A DNA stretch of 64,000 bases. Origin: Eremophila alpestris peregrina. Its lineage: Eukaryota; Chordata; Aves; Passeriformes; Alaudidae. A model generated the notes under the pieces. The model was given only the letters and a program-made list of their open reading frames with translations, ran no database searches and had not been told where the DNA came from. The DNA lies in contig WMCF01000024.1 of the NCBI GenBank assembly GCA_009792885.1, positions 10,971,995 to 11,035,994 of the forward strand, read 5' to 3'. The number at the start of each line of letters is the position of its first letter. Within the stretch, counting starts at the first letter, position 1. Below are positions 39,501 through 52,412 of the stretch, piece after piece. A program made the translations under genes and the position numbers.

Positions 39501-40820
39501 TCATGTAGCACTCTTGCTCAGTCTGTATTTAATCTGCCACTTGCTGGCTGGGACTGTGCCATAGATCACACACTCTGTGAACAGATACAAGAGTGATCTG
39601 GGAAGAGATAACAGGATATGATTTTTGCTCAGAAAAGCACCAATGCTAAATAGACTGGTTAAACTAAAGGAAGCTGATGGTCTCAGGTTGTCTTCTAAAT
39701 TAGAACAGTGGGAGCTGCCTAGTGAGAGAGCAGACGAGGAAAGCTGTTCTGTGAGCTGGGGAGCTGCTGGAACTGCAGGCTGATCAGCAGGGCACCTGGC
39801 TTTAACACCACAGAAGAACTGTCCAAAACTCCAAAGTTTTACAGGGTTACAACGTTACTAGAGAGAATGTTTTGAGTTTCTGGATTTTCGTTTGCCTTTT
39901 ACCTTTTTTATTTTTAGAGCTGTAAGTCTAGATGCTTTCTCCATTAACATGGCCTGGAAAATAATATAAATTTATAGTCTCCATTTTGTAAGTGGTGTAG
40001 GGTCTCACAAGATGAAACTGTAAGCTGCAGTATTTTGTGTCTGGAGTAAGAGCTTATCACATCCCCTTGGCTCCTGCTGTGCAGACTTTGGTTGCTTCCT
40101 GCTCATTTTACTGATACAAAATGTTCAGGTTTGGCTCTCCATCAGTGTGTGTTTACCAGCAGCACTTTGGCACAATCACCTTCCCTTCCTGCTCCCCGGG
40201 TATTATGGCCTTGAAGAACTTCTAAGTGAGGGCTGAGCACAAGTTTCTGTTTGTGTTATCTTGCCCTGGAAAGGGAAAATATTTGACAGATCACTCCAGC
40301 TCAGCCAGCAGCTGAAAAGGAAGCAGGGTATCCTCTCCACATCAGCACAGGTCAGTACATAAATGTTTGTGGTCTTCCTGCTTTCTTTTAAAAGGTAAAT
40401 ACTGTCATAAGTTTAAATTGCACGGCTTTTTCTTTGACAAGTCTTTAAGCATTTAGGATCACCAAGGTCCTGTTCCCGTGATCCCAAATTGTTGCTAGAA
40501 TACAAATATTTTCTAAACACAAAGGCAGCACAATTGTCCCGACAATAATGTGTGCACTGAGTGCCCAGCCTGGCCTGCAGTGCCCACCCCCAAGAGGGAG
40601 GGTACAGCCCAGATTCTGTGTCTGACTCCTTGGTGGCAATGGTCAACCAATTAATGGAAATACAGGATTTTTTTTCATCTTGTTATATTTGCTAAGACTT
40701 TATTTATAATTAAATATTCAAATTATGGATAAACTGTCTCCCCTTTTCCCTCAGAGCAGTTACAACTTCTTTGAGTGAGGAAGAAGAGCGGCAGGCTTTG
40801 ATCCGTTCTCTTTCATGACC
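33513..40820. other. non-coding stretch with a GC-richer patch at 35.19-35.69 kb
   Basis: A GC-richer block at about 35190-35690 holds three overlapping frames: 187 codons plus (35309-35872), 111 plus, and 130/103 minus. None has a recognised domain, and the overlap on both strands argues against coding. A pyrimidine-rich tract at 36588-36778 is listed separately. The rest is AT-rich with short frames. Confidence 0.5.
36588..36778. repeat. pyrimidine-rich low-complexity tract
   Basis: About 190 bp are dominated by C and T on the plus strand, with recurring ttcctt/tcttttc-type words such as tttctcctctttcctgtctt. It ends in cctgtag at 36777, like an oversized polypyrimidine tract before an acceptor. 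The 84-codon frame across it (36521-36775) has a biased Ser/Phe/Leu/Cys composition expected from the base bias alone. Confidence 0.6.
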
Positions 40821-41060
40821 AGTGGCAGGACCTGAGGGAATGGCCCAAAACTGAGTCAGGGGAGGTTTAGGTTGGATATTAGGAAAAGATTCTTCATCCA
40901 GAAGGTGGCTGCCCAAGGAAGTGGTCACCAAGAGTTCAGGAACCATTTGAGCAGCACCCACAGACAAACAATTTGATTTTTAGGCTGGTCTGTGCAGGGC
41001 CAGGAATTGGGCTTTGATGACCCTTCTGACTCCTTTCCAACTCGAGCTATTCTGTGATTC
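40821..41060 (+). mobile_element. CR1 LINE fragment, 3' end, plus orientation
   Basis: In order, the sequence shows 'agtggcaggacctgagggaa', 'gaggtttaggttggatatta', 'ggaaaagattcttcatccag', 'aaggtggctgcccaaggaag' and the terminal 'ctattctgtgattc', as in the CR1 3' region and tail. The middle part (about 40920-41000) is more diverged. It is 5'-truncated and non-coding. The 85-codon minus frame at 40710-40967 is antisense to it. Confidence 0.9.
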
Positions 41061-44000
41061 CAGCTGTTTTGTGCTGCTTGTCTTCACTCTCCACATAGCT
41101 TGCCTCAAACAACCGCTCACAAAATCAGAATTATCTGTATGAGAACTGTTCCTTTGCTGAGGTCCCTCCCCAGAGGCACCTGAGGTGTTTTTGTGCTACT
41201 GGGCTGGGAATAAATGGCTTTATGGGACAGGACAGGTTTGTTGGGATGGAAAGAAATCAGAAAGCTCAGTATTTGGGGAGAAAACATCTGAAATCGAATT
41301 TTTAAAGGACGCTCTGTATTGTATAGCTGCCCTGTACATGTATGTAGAAGACATTTGGTATATACCAGATAATTTAAAAATGCTTGGTGAGTTTGGCCTT
41401 GACTTCAGAAATAGAACCGTGCTGAAGAGTGAACAAAGGTTTGTAGGAAGTGTTGGATTCACTGGAGTTGTTTGAAAGGCATCTGATAAATCTACAGTTG
41501 AACTCATCTCCTCTTCCTAGAGTAGGTCCGAACTCCCACCTGTGCAAACTACAAAAGATATGACAGAGGAACAATGTGTTAATTTTGACAGAAGAGTCAA
41601 ATTGGTTAAATTTTTTTCATTTGCCACATAACACCACTGAAGGAAGCACTGAGGGAACACTTTAGAATTGTTTTTCAAAAACAAGTTTTTCTAGCAAATC
41701 GAGAGACTTTTTTTCAAGCAGTTGTTTGCTATTTTTAGTTTCTTTTGTAATATCCACTTTTCTAGTTGCCTTTTTTTCTTTTTATAACCAGAAGAAGTAA
41801 TAGTATCTTTAAGGGAAAAATTTAATTTCTGAGGCTAGTCCTGGGTCTTAGAGTTAATCTTACTCGGTTTCTACTACTGTTTGTTAGTTTGTTTATAACA
41901 AGAAATCTTCTCATGCAAAGCAAATATTAATGAAAATGCATAAATATTTCCTTTGAAAATCGAGGCTTTTAAACCAATCTCAGTGAAATTATGCTTGCAC
42001 TGATGTATCAGAGCAGAAATAGCACACTCCATGTCTTGCTTCGGCTGGGATATAAAACTGCACTTGGGGCAGCCTTGCTAATTTAATTGTTTCACTTTTG
42101 CTCAGGTCTCTTCAATTTTTTCCTTGATTTTTTTCAAATTATTCTGGAAGGCATCTTAGTGTAGATCCCATTCTAATGAATGTTCAATTTGCATGTTTTG
42201 AAAAATATCTTTTTTTTGAATTTCGAATCTGAAAACAAAACAAGAGAAGTATCAAGCAAAATGCAAAAAGGATCCCTTTAGTTATAATTCCAGAACTCCA
42301 TTGGACAGGAAAGATGCAGTTTTGAGATGCTGGCGTACAAGTACGCACTAGGAGTACAGTCCAAGGACTCCTTCCTCATATTTCATTTAATTCTTATCAG
42401 TGTGTTACTGAAGTACAGCTGCATTCTTTTAGCTGGTTTGAACGTGGAACACTACGAACCAATATATAGATTTATGATACCTCTTTCCTGACATTATAAA
42501 TTTCTGTACTTTTTATACCTATCTATAATAAAAACAAGTAGATGATTATTGGTGTGTCTTACCATTAGTTTGTAAATTTAAGAGACAATTAAAGACAGAC
42601 ATCCAAATTAAAAACAATTCTGTGCTTTTGACTTAGAAATCTGGCTTTGATTTAATTAAAAAAAAAAAACAAAAAACCAACTTTATGAGAATGCAGAGAA
42701 TCTTGGCTGCCTGCAGCCATGTCCATCTCCATCTGATACTGTGCCTGTTAATTGCTTGGCCCACCTCGTTGGGGCAGAGCTGCCAAGCCATTAGAGCTCC
42801 ATGCAGCACTTTGCATAATGAGGTGAGGGCATCGTTTGCAGCTGGGAGAGCCATCCCAGGGAGGTCCGCAGAGCCCTCTGGAGCACTGGGTTCACCTGGT
42901 GGCTTTGCTGTGCCAAATGTGGAAGGCAGGATTTCTCCCAGCCAGAAGGGGCCAGCTCCACTGCAGCTGGCAGCTTGGGCCTCTTGTGCTCCATCCAACA
43001 GGAAAACAGTGCCTGATTGCGCCTGGAGAGGGAAAATTAACCCCTCCAAGACAGAGATTGTGACCTCACTCCGAGGAATTGGCTGATACTGACACAGAGT
43101 AGAGGAGAACAAACGTTGTTGAGTCCAGGTGGTGTCATGAACGGCTGGAATTCCTGAGCCTGTGTGGAAGGTCTGTCTCCTCCTCCTGTGCTAGGATTTG
43201 GCTTTGCCTTTCCTTTCATCGTGGCCAAGATTTTCTGAGCAAAGTATCTTTTTTCTGAGCAAAATTGGAACACACTTCTGCTGCAGCGCTCAACATCAGG
43301 TCACCACCAGATCCTGACAGCAGCCCAAGATGATGTGTACGTAGAAACCACATGACTCAGTTCTCAATAGATGCCTGACAGGTGCTGTAGGCAAATGTTG
43401 CTTTAGCTACCAAAAATTGCATTTGAAGGAGTCTCTGGCCTAAGGGATACGTAAGCCCGTGCATTGACATATTTCAGTTCAGTATGGAGCAGATGCATTG
43501 CTTAGGACATTTTATGTCCTATTCCATTATATATTTGTCCATTTATATTAACTCTTGGAATTTTAAAAACAAGAAAATGTCCTGTGTATTTCTTGGTGTA
43601 ATATGTGAATCCTGGAGTGAATTTGTAACACAGGTTTTATTTTTTTTGTGTGTGTGTCTATCCTATCTGCTGACCTCCTTGTGTCTGATACCCATCTCCT
43701 ACCAGTACCTGCCTTGCAAATATTTCCACTTCTACCCGTAAGTCCTTCTTCCTGCTCCTTCTGCCAGGGTGGTCTTAATGCAACTGAGTCTCTACGAGAG
43801 CTTTGAGCCACTTCTGAGGCAGTGGTGTCCTCTTGGATGAAGAGGCAACATCATCCAGGAACTACCAGAAATCAAGAGTAGCTTGTCAACCAGAGAAAGA
43901 CCATCTAGAGGTAAAGGGAAGTTTCCACACAGTTCTTTTCCACAGTGACCACACAGCTTCTGCTCCACCTGGTCTAGTGCTCAGCCAGCTGGAAAAAAGA

Positions 44001-44107
44001 GGATAGAGAAAGATCCTTTTTGACTTATGTACAGCTTTCATTTTACATCTCAGGCTTTCTAGCAGTAAACACAAATGAAAGTAAAATACCTGCAGAGAAA
44101 ATAATGT
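41061..44107. other. non-coding stretch with a GC-richer multi-frame block at 42.68-43.09 kb
   Basis: In the block at about 42680-43090, frames of 133 codons (plus), 159 (minus), 75 (plus) and 67 (minus) overlap. None matches a family I know. Outside it, 41580-42660 is AT-rich with no frames of note. No transposon was recognised. Confidence 0.5.
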
Positions 44108-44192
44108 TATCAAGAACCTCTCAAGAACACCCGGTCCTACCCCCTGCTCAAACAGGCTTAGGCAGAGCAGGTTGCTCAGGATTGTGCCCATT
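44108..44192 (-). mobile_element. CR1 LINE fragment, near 3' end, minus orientation
   Basis: The plus strand has gaacctctcaagaac, 'ggtcctaccccctgctcaaa', 'caggcttaggcagagcaggt' and 'tgctcaggattgtgcccatt'. This matches the reverse complement of the CR1 group that reads (minus sense) ...cctgctctaggtgaccctgcttgagcagggggttggacta... The tail repeat is missing, so the piece is truncated at both ends. The 101-codon minus and 129-codon plus frames here overlap it and are not supported as genes. Confidence 0.65.
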
Positions 44193-46383
44193 GAGAATCA
44201 TTAAGGAGGTATCAAAAGCAATTACTGGTGCAGCAGGACATGGTTTGCTTAACAAGGGCCTTCCCATTTTCCTCATGACTGCTGGAACAGAGGAAGGATT
44301 TCGGAGGAGCAGAAGAAACAGAATTGGACTCTTTAAACAATTACAAACGTCTTTATCCCATGTGGTGCCTGCACAAGGTGGAACTTGGTGTGGAGCAAGT
44401 TCTCAGTAAAGATTTAGGTAAGTTTTAAGTCTGGTGATAAGTAACCAGTGCAAAATCTTCCCCCCCAAATATCCCAGCTGGAATTCAACCATAAACTCAC
44501 ACCAAGCACTGCAACATTTGGTGTGGAGGAGCAGATATCCGTTATTGCTCCAAAAGCAGCACGTGAGGCAGCACTTGCTATTGGATTTGTAACTGTCTAT
44601 TTTTTGCTTGAGGAGCTGTGAACACAGCTATTTTCTGTTATTAGAGATAACAAATACCTCTTAATATTGACGTTAAATTTAGATCTTTGCATGCTTAACA
44701 ACTATATGCATTTAAATATGCAGACAATAACACTTAACTTATTCTGAATTTACTTCACATCACTAAAATATTTGTACTCCAAACCTGGGTTATTTTACAG
44801 GTCCTTAGATTACCTTTGCGTACAGCTTGTCAGTGAGTGGGGGTTACTTCTGTGGCCTGGTGAGATGTTTATGACAATCTGTTGCCAGAATATCTGTCTA
44901 TCAGTAAGTTTATCAGTAGACTTCATTTATTAAAGAGAAAATTAGTAGCTAGCTTTGGTTTTCTTTTCTGCTTAAGGAATAAAATAAATTGCCAGTTAGC
45001 TTGTTTTGTTGTTGTATTTTCCTCCTATGTGTTTGTGGTGGTTTGTTTTGGGGGTTTTTTTCACTGCAGTATTCACAGTTTGATTTGAATTACCTGAAGG
45101 AATAAATTCCTTTTTTAGTGATGAGGATTAGAAGAGAGCAAGGTATTACTATAGTCAAACAACATTCTAGTGTCCTATATTAAGCATTCCCTGAAAGTAA
45201 AGATTTGCATGTTCCACATTAATTATCCCACTTCTAATTGTACCCCCTTGCCATAACACCGTAATGAAAGTGCCATTTATATTAATAAAGCATTGCACTC
45301 CTAAGAACAACCCATCACACTGATCTTCACTCCACATATAAACCCTCTAAAATTAAAAAGGAGGAAAGAGAGCTCTACCCCAAGCAGAAAGAGAGTGAGA
45401 GTGTCTGACAGCTTATGGAAACACAGCACATCCACAATCACACCTGACTGAGGGGCAGATCATACCTCAGACAACCTCTTTTCCTCCCTCAGGGATATTA
45501 ATTCTCTTTATCCACTCAATTAGCATGTAAAATTAACACTGTTCCTGAGAACATTAGTGATCGGAATTCTAGTAATGCTCATATCAATGTTAATCTCACT
45601 GCATTTTCCATGACAATTAAGGAGGTAGTATAATTCTGTTGTAAGAGTCCGGTGACATCCCTATTTTTCAGACCCTTGTCCTCTGCACTTGTACAGGAGA
45701 CTGCTAAGAAAGCCCAGACTATTGCACTTCAGAGGGAGAAATTTATTTTTTGCCTTTTCTCAGTGGGCTGACTGTGATAGTTGACACTTATCAGTAATAT
45801 TTAATCACGGTGTGGAGTTGATGCAGAGTGACTTATCTGAAACATCTTAGCCTATCTCTTTAAAATAACTCTGTCACATATTCATAAACAGAAATAGAGG
45901 TCAGATAATGTTACTTGTCAGGTCTGACTATGCCCTGGCTTTTACTTGAAAGTGTAGAGAGACAAATCTTAATAAGAGACTAGCACTGCTGCATTTGAAT
46001 TACATGCTTTTTGTCCTTTTCTAATTTGAAAATCCTGCCTTCTTAATTTGGTAATAAATTAAGCACTGCTGCTAAAACTAGATTTTCATTGAGACTGAAG
46101 GAACAATGTCCCTGCTAAGGAGAAATGATTGCAGTGAAGAGGTCTGGTTCATTCATCCTCACATTAATTGAGTTGTAGGACTCTGAATTTAGATTCCAAC
46201 CAGTCTCTTCCTGGCAAAGATCAGTCTCAACAAAAAAAGTGATTTTAGGATCCTATGAAAAGATGGCTTAATCTGTATATTTACCTTTTCCCCTGCTCCT
46301 TTCTTCCCACTGGGCAGACATGTTTTACCCATGCTGCCCTCTCTTCTGTTCAAAGTCTTTGGGCAGGCTCAAAAGGGAAAAAA
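44193..46383. other. repeat-poor AT-rich stretch, no gene recognised
   Basis: There are no frames above 68 codons and no recognisable repeat. The part at 45200-45950 is free of low-complexity sequence and carries several TAAT/ATTA-type words. That would be compatible with a conserved non-coding element but does not demonstrate one. Confidence 0.5.
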
Positions 46384-46440
46384 GATATATATATAAAATA
46401 TATATATATATTCATCTATAAAATGAGATATATGTATAAT
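46384..46440. repeat. AT-rich microsatellite (AT)n, interrupted
   Basis: Two short (AT)n blocks, 46384-46411 approximately, are separated by aaa. A degenerate segment (tctataaaatgagatatatgtata) follows. Simple sequence only. Confidence 0.85.
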
Positions 46441-47534
46441 ACATCAAGCAATTTTTAATACTCATAATTAATTTCTTAACGGGAAAGAAAAATTATATAA
46501 CGATATACTTTAGTAGAGCTGTTCCATGGCAGTGAGCATGATTAAGAAAAAGCAGTTTTCATCCTGTAAATTACATTTTAAAATTAAATTTTAATAACAC
46601 AGTAATGCTGTCATTCATGTTTCCTATATTTTAATAAGTAAATTGGTTATCTTTAAAATCTTGTAAAAAACTGGATTCCTGTCCTATGACAAAAATGAAA
46701 GTAGTGCTTTTCCCAAATTATTAAATTATAGAAATTAAGGGGAAATTCCTAAGAGATTAAACTTTCAGTCCACATTTAACCTTCCCATTTCTCTGGTTCT
46801 TGTTTCTAAACAAGAATGTTCCCTGGTGAACATTTGTTACCACTGAGCCCATATGAGCAGACATTTATTGACACTGGTGAGATAAACCCAGTCCCTGCAA
46901 AAGAGAGCTTGGTTATACATTTCAGTATACCTGTTTATCTTTGGTTTTCTGTCTGAGCCAGTAAACCTGAATAGATTTCTTTTACCAGCTGTAATGACTT
47001 GAGTGGAAGTGCTTGGCAATAATTTAATTAATTCCATTGAATATTAATGCATGTGGTAGCCAAGATATTTATGGACTGGTTAAGTTCACTCATCTTTTGG
47101 AGCTCACTTCTCTTGGAAATGCCTTCTCTCTTTAAGATCAATGCCTTTGCCTGAAAAATACACATATTTGTGGTTTATTTTGCTTTTAGCAATGTGGCAT
47201 GAAGAGGAGTTTGTACTTCTTCCTGCTTTTTAAAGCAGAATTCCTATGGATTGTAGCATTTTATGTGGATCATTTAACTGCATTTTAAGAGAGCAAGCAC
47301 AGCACCACAACAGAGGCATGTTTCCTGGTGTGGGACACTGTTGGATTACCCCAGTTTCAGGGATAATTCAGAGGATTTATGGACTACCACAACTCTCTGA
47401 AGCCCACATCCATCCCAGCCTGGGGTGTGTGAGGCGCAGCTTGTTGTCCCCGGAGCAGAAATATCACCAGGTGCAGAGCTTGTATTAAACTGCATTCAGG
47501 CACTGTTAAATTCTCTTATGTCAAACAGGCTCTC
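46441..47534. other. AT-rich non-coding stretch, no gene recognised
   Basis: Short frames only (up to 80 codons at 47246-47488). No repeat family was identified up to the LTR-like block that follows. Confidence 0.55.
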
Positions 47535-47992
47535 TGTCAGTCCTGCTACGGTCTTCAAAGAAAACTAGAGTAGCTGGGTTGTTGTAAAAGTTATTTATTG
47601 CATGGCTAGAGGACCAGAAGGAGAAGAGTTCAAAGGGTGACGATCCATGTTATTACGCAAAGCTGTTTGGCATAAATTCCTCATGTCCCAGGCAGAGGCA
47701 AAACAGTGGCCCCAGCAGCAGCAGCATCCTCAGCATTCTCAAAGCAGTGTAATTTTATTCTTTTTTTTTACCCAGTCAGCTACAAACACGATTCTACTGC
47801 TGTCTTCTTGGGCCTATCCAGGCCTAACATTGATGCACAAACGTTGTAATTTCTTACACAAAATCTACGTGTTCTATCTATTCTGTCTAGGAATGCCAGC
47901 AAGGCTACATTATGTTCTTGTTATGTCTAGGGCTTAGTTAACTCTGGTACTGAACTTTAAACTAGACTTTAGGGCTTTTTTTTACTAATACA
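47535..47992 (-). mobile_element. probable solitary LTR of an endogenous retrovirus, minus orientation
   Basis: Read on the minus strand, the block starts TGTATTAG and ends CTGACA, giving the TGT...ACA termini typical of retroviral LTRs, with a length of 458 bp. Near the 3' end on that strand is a polyadenylation signal in CATGCAATAAATAACTT (plus 47610-47625 region), about 80 bp before the end, as in an R/U5 region. An A-rich patch with GAATAAAAT lies further upstream. No gag, pol or env sequence flanks it. Candidate flanks gctctc and gactct are not a clean target-site duplication, so the exact ends are uncertain. The style resembles avian ERV LTRs, but the family is not identified. Confidence 0.5.
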
Positions 47993-50900
47993 GACTCTTT
48001 ATTTGCTTAAGGCACTTAAAATATTCTCTACTTATTTAAAACGAAGACTTACATTTCTACCTCATGTCTGCGTGGATTTATGTATTTTAGTTTCTCTGAA
48101 GGTTTTAATTCAGCCCTCACATTTCTGAGTACTTCTGAGCCTGTGTTAATGGGGCCCAGAGGGATTTGCATCCCAACAGCTTTCCACTGAGGAGCGCTCA
48201 TTTGTGAAGAATTAACTTCTAAAAGCAGAGCCCTCTGTTGACAGAATGTAAAAAAATCATCAGAATATCATTCCCAGGGGCACAAACCTCACTTCCCTGT
48301 TATCCCCTAACTTCCACAGTACTAATGTTTGGTTCCAAACAAAAACAATTATTTGTATAAGTGGGTGGGAACACTATATAGGACTGTAATTCTTTGAAGC
48401 TTTGTCCAGAAAAGAAATCCATCCAAAATCATGTAGGTGGAAGAAATTGCACCTTGTGGGTGAGCTGTGCAAAAAGAGCAAATTCAAGAATAAAATGTTC
48501 CCTTAAACATGAAGTGTTTGCTCTTAATTGAGGCTACTATGGTGCAGTCCTGGTCTGAAAATACATCCTGTAAACGCCACAGAGCTTCTTTGGGAACCAG
48601 CAAAGCTTTGGGAAGGGCCTGAGACAGAGAGTTTATTCCCCATGGCATTCAAAAAGCAGAAAGTGGAGCAGAAGAAAACTCTCAGCTGTTCAAAAAGTGA
48701 CTGCATATGGTTCCCAATAAATCTGGTAAGCTCAAATTTGGTTAATTCTGAAGAAAAGCATCTAAACAAAGTCTAAAGGAAAATACAGAAAGAAAAGTAT
48801 TCAGTGGAAGCGGTGTCGTGGGAATGTATGCAGTTATTTGGGCATTACAGAGCAAAGGTTAAACTTCTGCTGACAGGAGGTTGGGGAAAGGTAAGACCAG
48901 ATCAGCTGTTTAATTTGCTAATTTCAATTTACTGATTTTCCAAAGTACAGACTGATTGAGGAGATTGCCACAGTCTAAACATTGTTTGCAACTTGGAACT
49001 GTAAGTTACATAGCTGCCAATAAATACTGCATTTTCTCAACAGTTCACTGTCTTAGAAATCCTCCCAGTGGTAAATTCTTTTGGAAAGTGAGTTTAAACT
49101 GTCAAAAATCTTAGAGCAGCACCTCTGGATCAGCCATAGGAACGGGGTGTTTTTTTTCCAGGCCACCCAGTTAGTCTGTTTTTATCTTGCCTCCTATGTC
49201 TGCAAACACAATTTAGTTTCTCTGCCAGCTCACCCCTCGACCTTCTGCTGAGGATGACATTATAACACCAGTCCTGGTGACAGTTTGGGATGTGGATATT
49301 TATCCACTGAAGCTCTGGACCAAACCCATCAATTCTCTGCATCCAGAGGAAAAAATGTGCCAGTGGGCAGCTCTGACTTTCAGCCTTTGCTGTCTGGGGT
49401 CAGAAGGGAATGGGTGACCTTTCCATGGATGACACTATGGCCTGTCAGAGAGCTCTCATTTAAAATACTCCTCTAAAATAGATAAAGATACACCCTAACC
49501 ACTAATCAAAGAATAGCTTTAATGCCTCAAAAATGTGGAGCAATTTACCAGCATCATAATAAATTGCAACTGATTTTGAGCATTCATTGAAGAAAAGGTT
49601 CAGGGGCCATGGCAGAAAGAGCCTTTGGGACTGGGTGATACCTCATTAATTCAGTCTGTTAGGTCAGGTCCTGACCATTTGTATTTGCAGTGGGTCCAAA
49701 ATTACTCTTAAACATTTACAGCTTTTTTATTTCTTTATAGTTCTATACCACGCTTAGCATGGATTGAGATATTTTAAAGACTTGTGTGTTTTGTTCAGTC
49801 CTGTGGTGAACAGACATTTGGACATATCCATGTATACAGACTGTGGATCTACAGAGAGAGCATCTGGGGGTGGTTTTTGTGTTTTCTGTTATATCATTGC
49901 ATTACACTTTCCCCTCCTGCTTTCACTGAGCTTTGCCAAGGGTAGACCCTGAGGCAAAATACCTACAGGTTTTCCAAATAATTCAGGAGGGATACCACAG
50001 ACTAGTTTCTTCCATTCTCTGTCCTTATTCCCCTTCCTCCTTCCTTGCAGTTTTATTGCCTTTATTAAGGATAAACATTAAGAAAACACTATTTGAATTC
50101 TTGATTTTAAAAAACACACAAAATAGTTCCTTTTTGGAACAAAGACTTTTGGGGGAACGACCATGATGTGAAGGCAGACATGAAAAGAAGTTTTTAATTC
50201 ACTGTTAGTTTTGGTTTTGAGGTTAGTGTCACGTGGTTTTAAGCAGCTAAATGCAGCTGGTGCAGAGCAGAGCTGCCTGAGTTTGCCATGGTGCAGTACA
50301 AGACTTTTCACAATTTCATTTACCAGTGCTTATCTTCAGGGAAGTAAAACCTTGGTGTTTGCTGACATTCCATGTAATCAGTGAAAGAAAATGATAGAGA
50401 TCCCAAAATGACTTCTTTTTGTTGTTCACCTTGCAAAGGTAAATCTTTCTCTTAAAACAGAGACAGTTTTCAAGAGTTTGTTGTGGCAAAGAGTTCTTGG
50501 AGGCTTTTCTTCTCTAAAAATAGAAACCCTTATTTATAAGAATCAAGCTATCATACCTCAAGGAAAATTATTACACCAAACATAACCTTTTCTTGCAGAT
50601 AAAAATAAAATGCTTTACAGTAACAGGTTCACCTGGTTTATTCGTGTATACAAATCTTCCCAAGGATATGTGCATTTTCAGTAACCTTTTTATGCTTTAA
50701 TTTGAAGCTTATTCCAGTGTGCCTTTGTTAGAAAAACCCATGTCTTAAAAAAATACGGATTTGTGGCATTAAAATTGCAAAAAATTAAAATTAGAGGTTT
50801 GTGATTAATCTTTCCACCTTTTACCTGCACAAAACTTGGGAGCAGTGAGAAAAAACATCACTTCATCTCTAGAAAGTGCACAGCTGACTGAGGAACTTGG

Positions 50901-52382
50901 CTGCACAGGTAACATGCTCATAAAATGGCTTGGATCTAATAAAGTTGGATTGGCTCTCTGAAGGAAGAAAGTTTGGTGAGTGAAGCTGTCATCTGTGGAA
51001 GAATGTTTTCATTTAACAAGTAATTAACTGTAATTGAAATAAAAATGAAATGGCTTTCACTGTAATATCCTTAAAGGGTTTACCAAACTAAAATCCCAAC
51101 TACATAAAGGCAGAGGTAATTTTTCATCTATAAGGTTTTTATGGAAATACATCTATTATTTCCTAAAGCAGAAAATTATACATTTTATTTAAATTACATT
51201 TACAAAGCAGGAAGATTTTTTTGTAACAGAATTTTTTACACAGTGCATAATTTATAGACTCTGGGAACAGGTGAGTAAAAAAAAAGGTGAGAAGCACCTT
51301 TGACACACCTTAAGACCACCTACATTTACAATATATTTTTGAGAATTTTATACAGATGAATCTTCACATGGAGCTTTCACAGGACAAGAAAGAACAACAC
51401 CGGCTGGGTCTATTTGTGTTTATCAGTCTATTCTGTGTTTACAGAGCAGTTTATTTTATGTTCTGCTTTAAAAAAAAAAAAAAATCAATATGGGCTGTTT
51501 TGAAAACAAGCAAACTGTAATTAAAGGCATTGATGGATAGTTACATTAACAGCTTTTCAGCAGCTAATCTGGGCCCATCTGTTCTGCAGTGGCCTGAAAA
51601 GGTTAACAGCATATGGATGCCTCCTCTTGCCACAGCCTCCAGCACAGCCCTGCCAGGCTGGGGAACGGGGAACGGGGCACAGGGTAGGATTCTGCAAAAG
51701 CACTTTGTGCTCCAGCTCAGTCCCTGCTGCCAAAAGTGGCCACACAGGACACAGCTTTGCCAGGCAGGCACAACATTGACTGGTGTAAGTATTATTGTTT
51801 TCACGTTTTTGGCAGTGTGGATCAAGAAGACTGAATCTGCAAGTGGGTGTATGTGGAGCTCAGAGGCAGCTAATAGGAGCTATTGAGGTCTGGGGCTTTT
51901 TGTTGGTGAGAACTGTTGGTTAAAAAGAAAAATCAAAAACGGAAAAGTTTCAACAAACCACCAGAAAACACTGAACATCTGCAGAAAAACTCTGAAGCTG
52001 ATTGATCAAGAATGCATTGTTTATCTTCTATGCAAAATGGATTTTTAAAATTATGCCGTTTATAAGCAATGTTCAGGATATTGTCATAGAAGGAACAGCT
52101 CTGGCAGAGCTGTTTTGTTTGGGGGGTTCTGGCACAATGAACTGTGCTTCCCAGTTAAGCCATGCCCAGCTGTTGCTGGGAGGTGCCAATGCCAGGGCTG
52201 CAGCTGTACCTGTGCCCAGGTGTGGGGGCTGCTGGCCTGGGACGCAGCTCCTCATTGAGGATGCTGCAGAAGAAATGGCTCTGTGAGTTACCTCCTTCAT
52301 TTGTTGCTTTATCTCTATCCATCAGCATGGTTCTCATCACAGGGGAGAGAAAAGCACAGGGGAGAGGTAATAGTTTTGTCTT
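47993..52382. other. AT-rich non-coding stretch, no gene recognised
   Basis: The largest frame is 118 codons at 51530-51886 (plus), opposed by a 94-codon minus frame in a GC-richer patch that contains a short duplication (gggaacggggaacgggg). An A15 run lies at 51470-51484. No gene or repeat family was recognised. Confidence 0.55.
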
Positions 52383-52412
52383 TATATATATATATATATA
52401 TGTATATATATG
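52383..52412. repeat. (TA)n microsatellite
   Basis: About 15 TA units with one TG interruption (tatatatgtatatatatg). Likely length-variable. The AT-rich frame crossing it, which encodes alternating Ile/Tyr, is an artefact. Confidence 0.93.
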
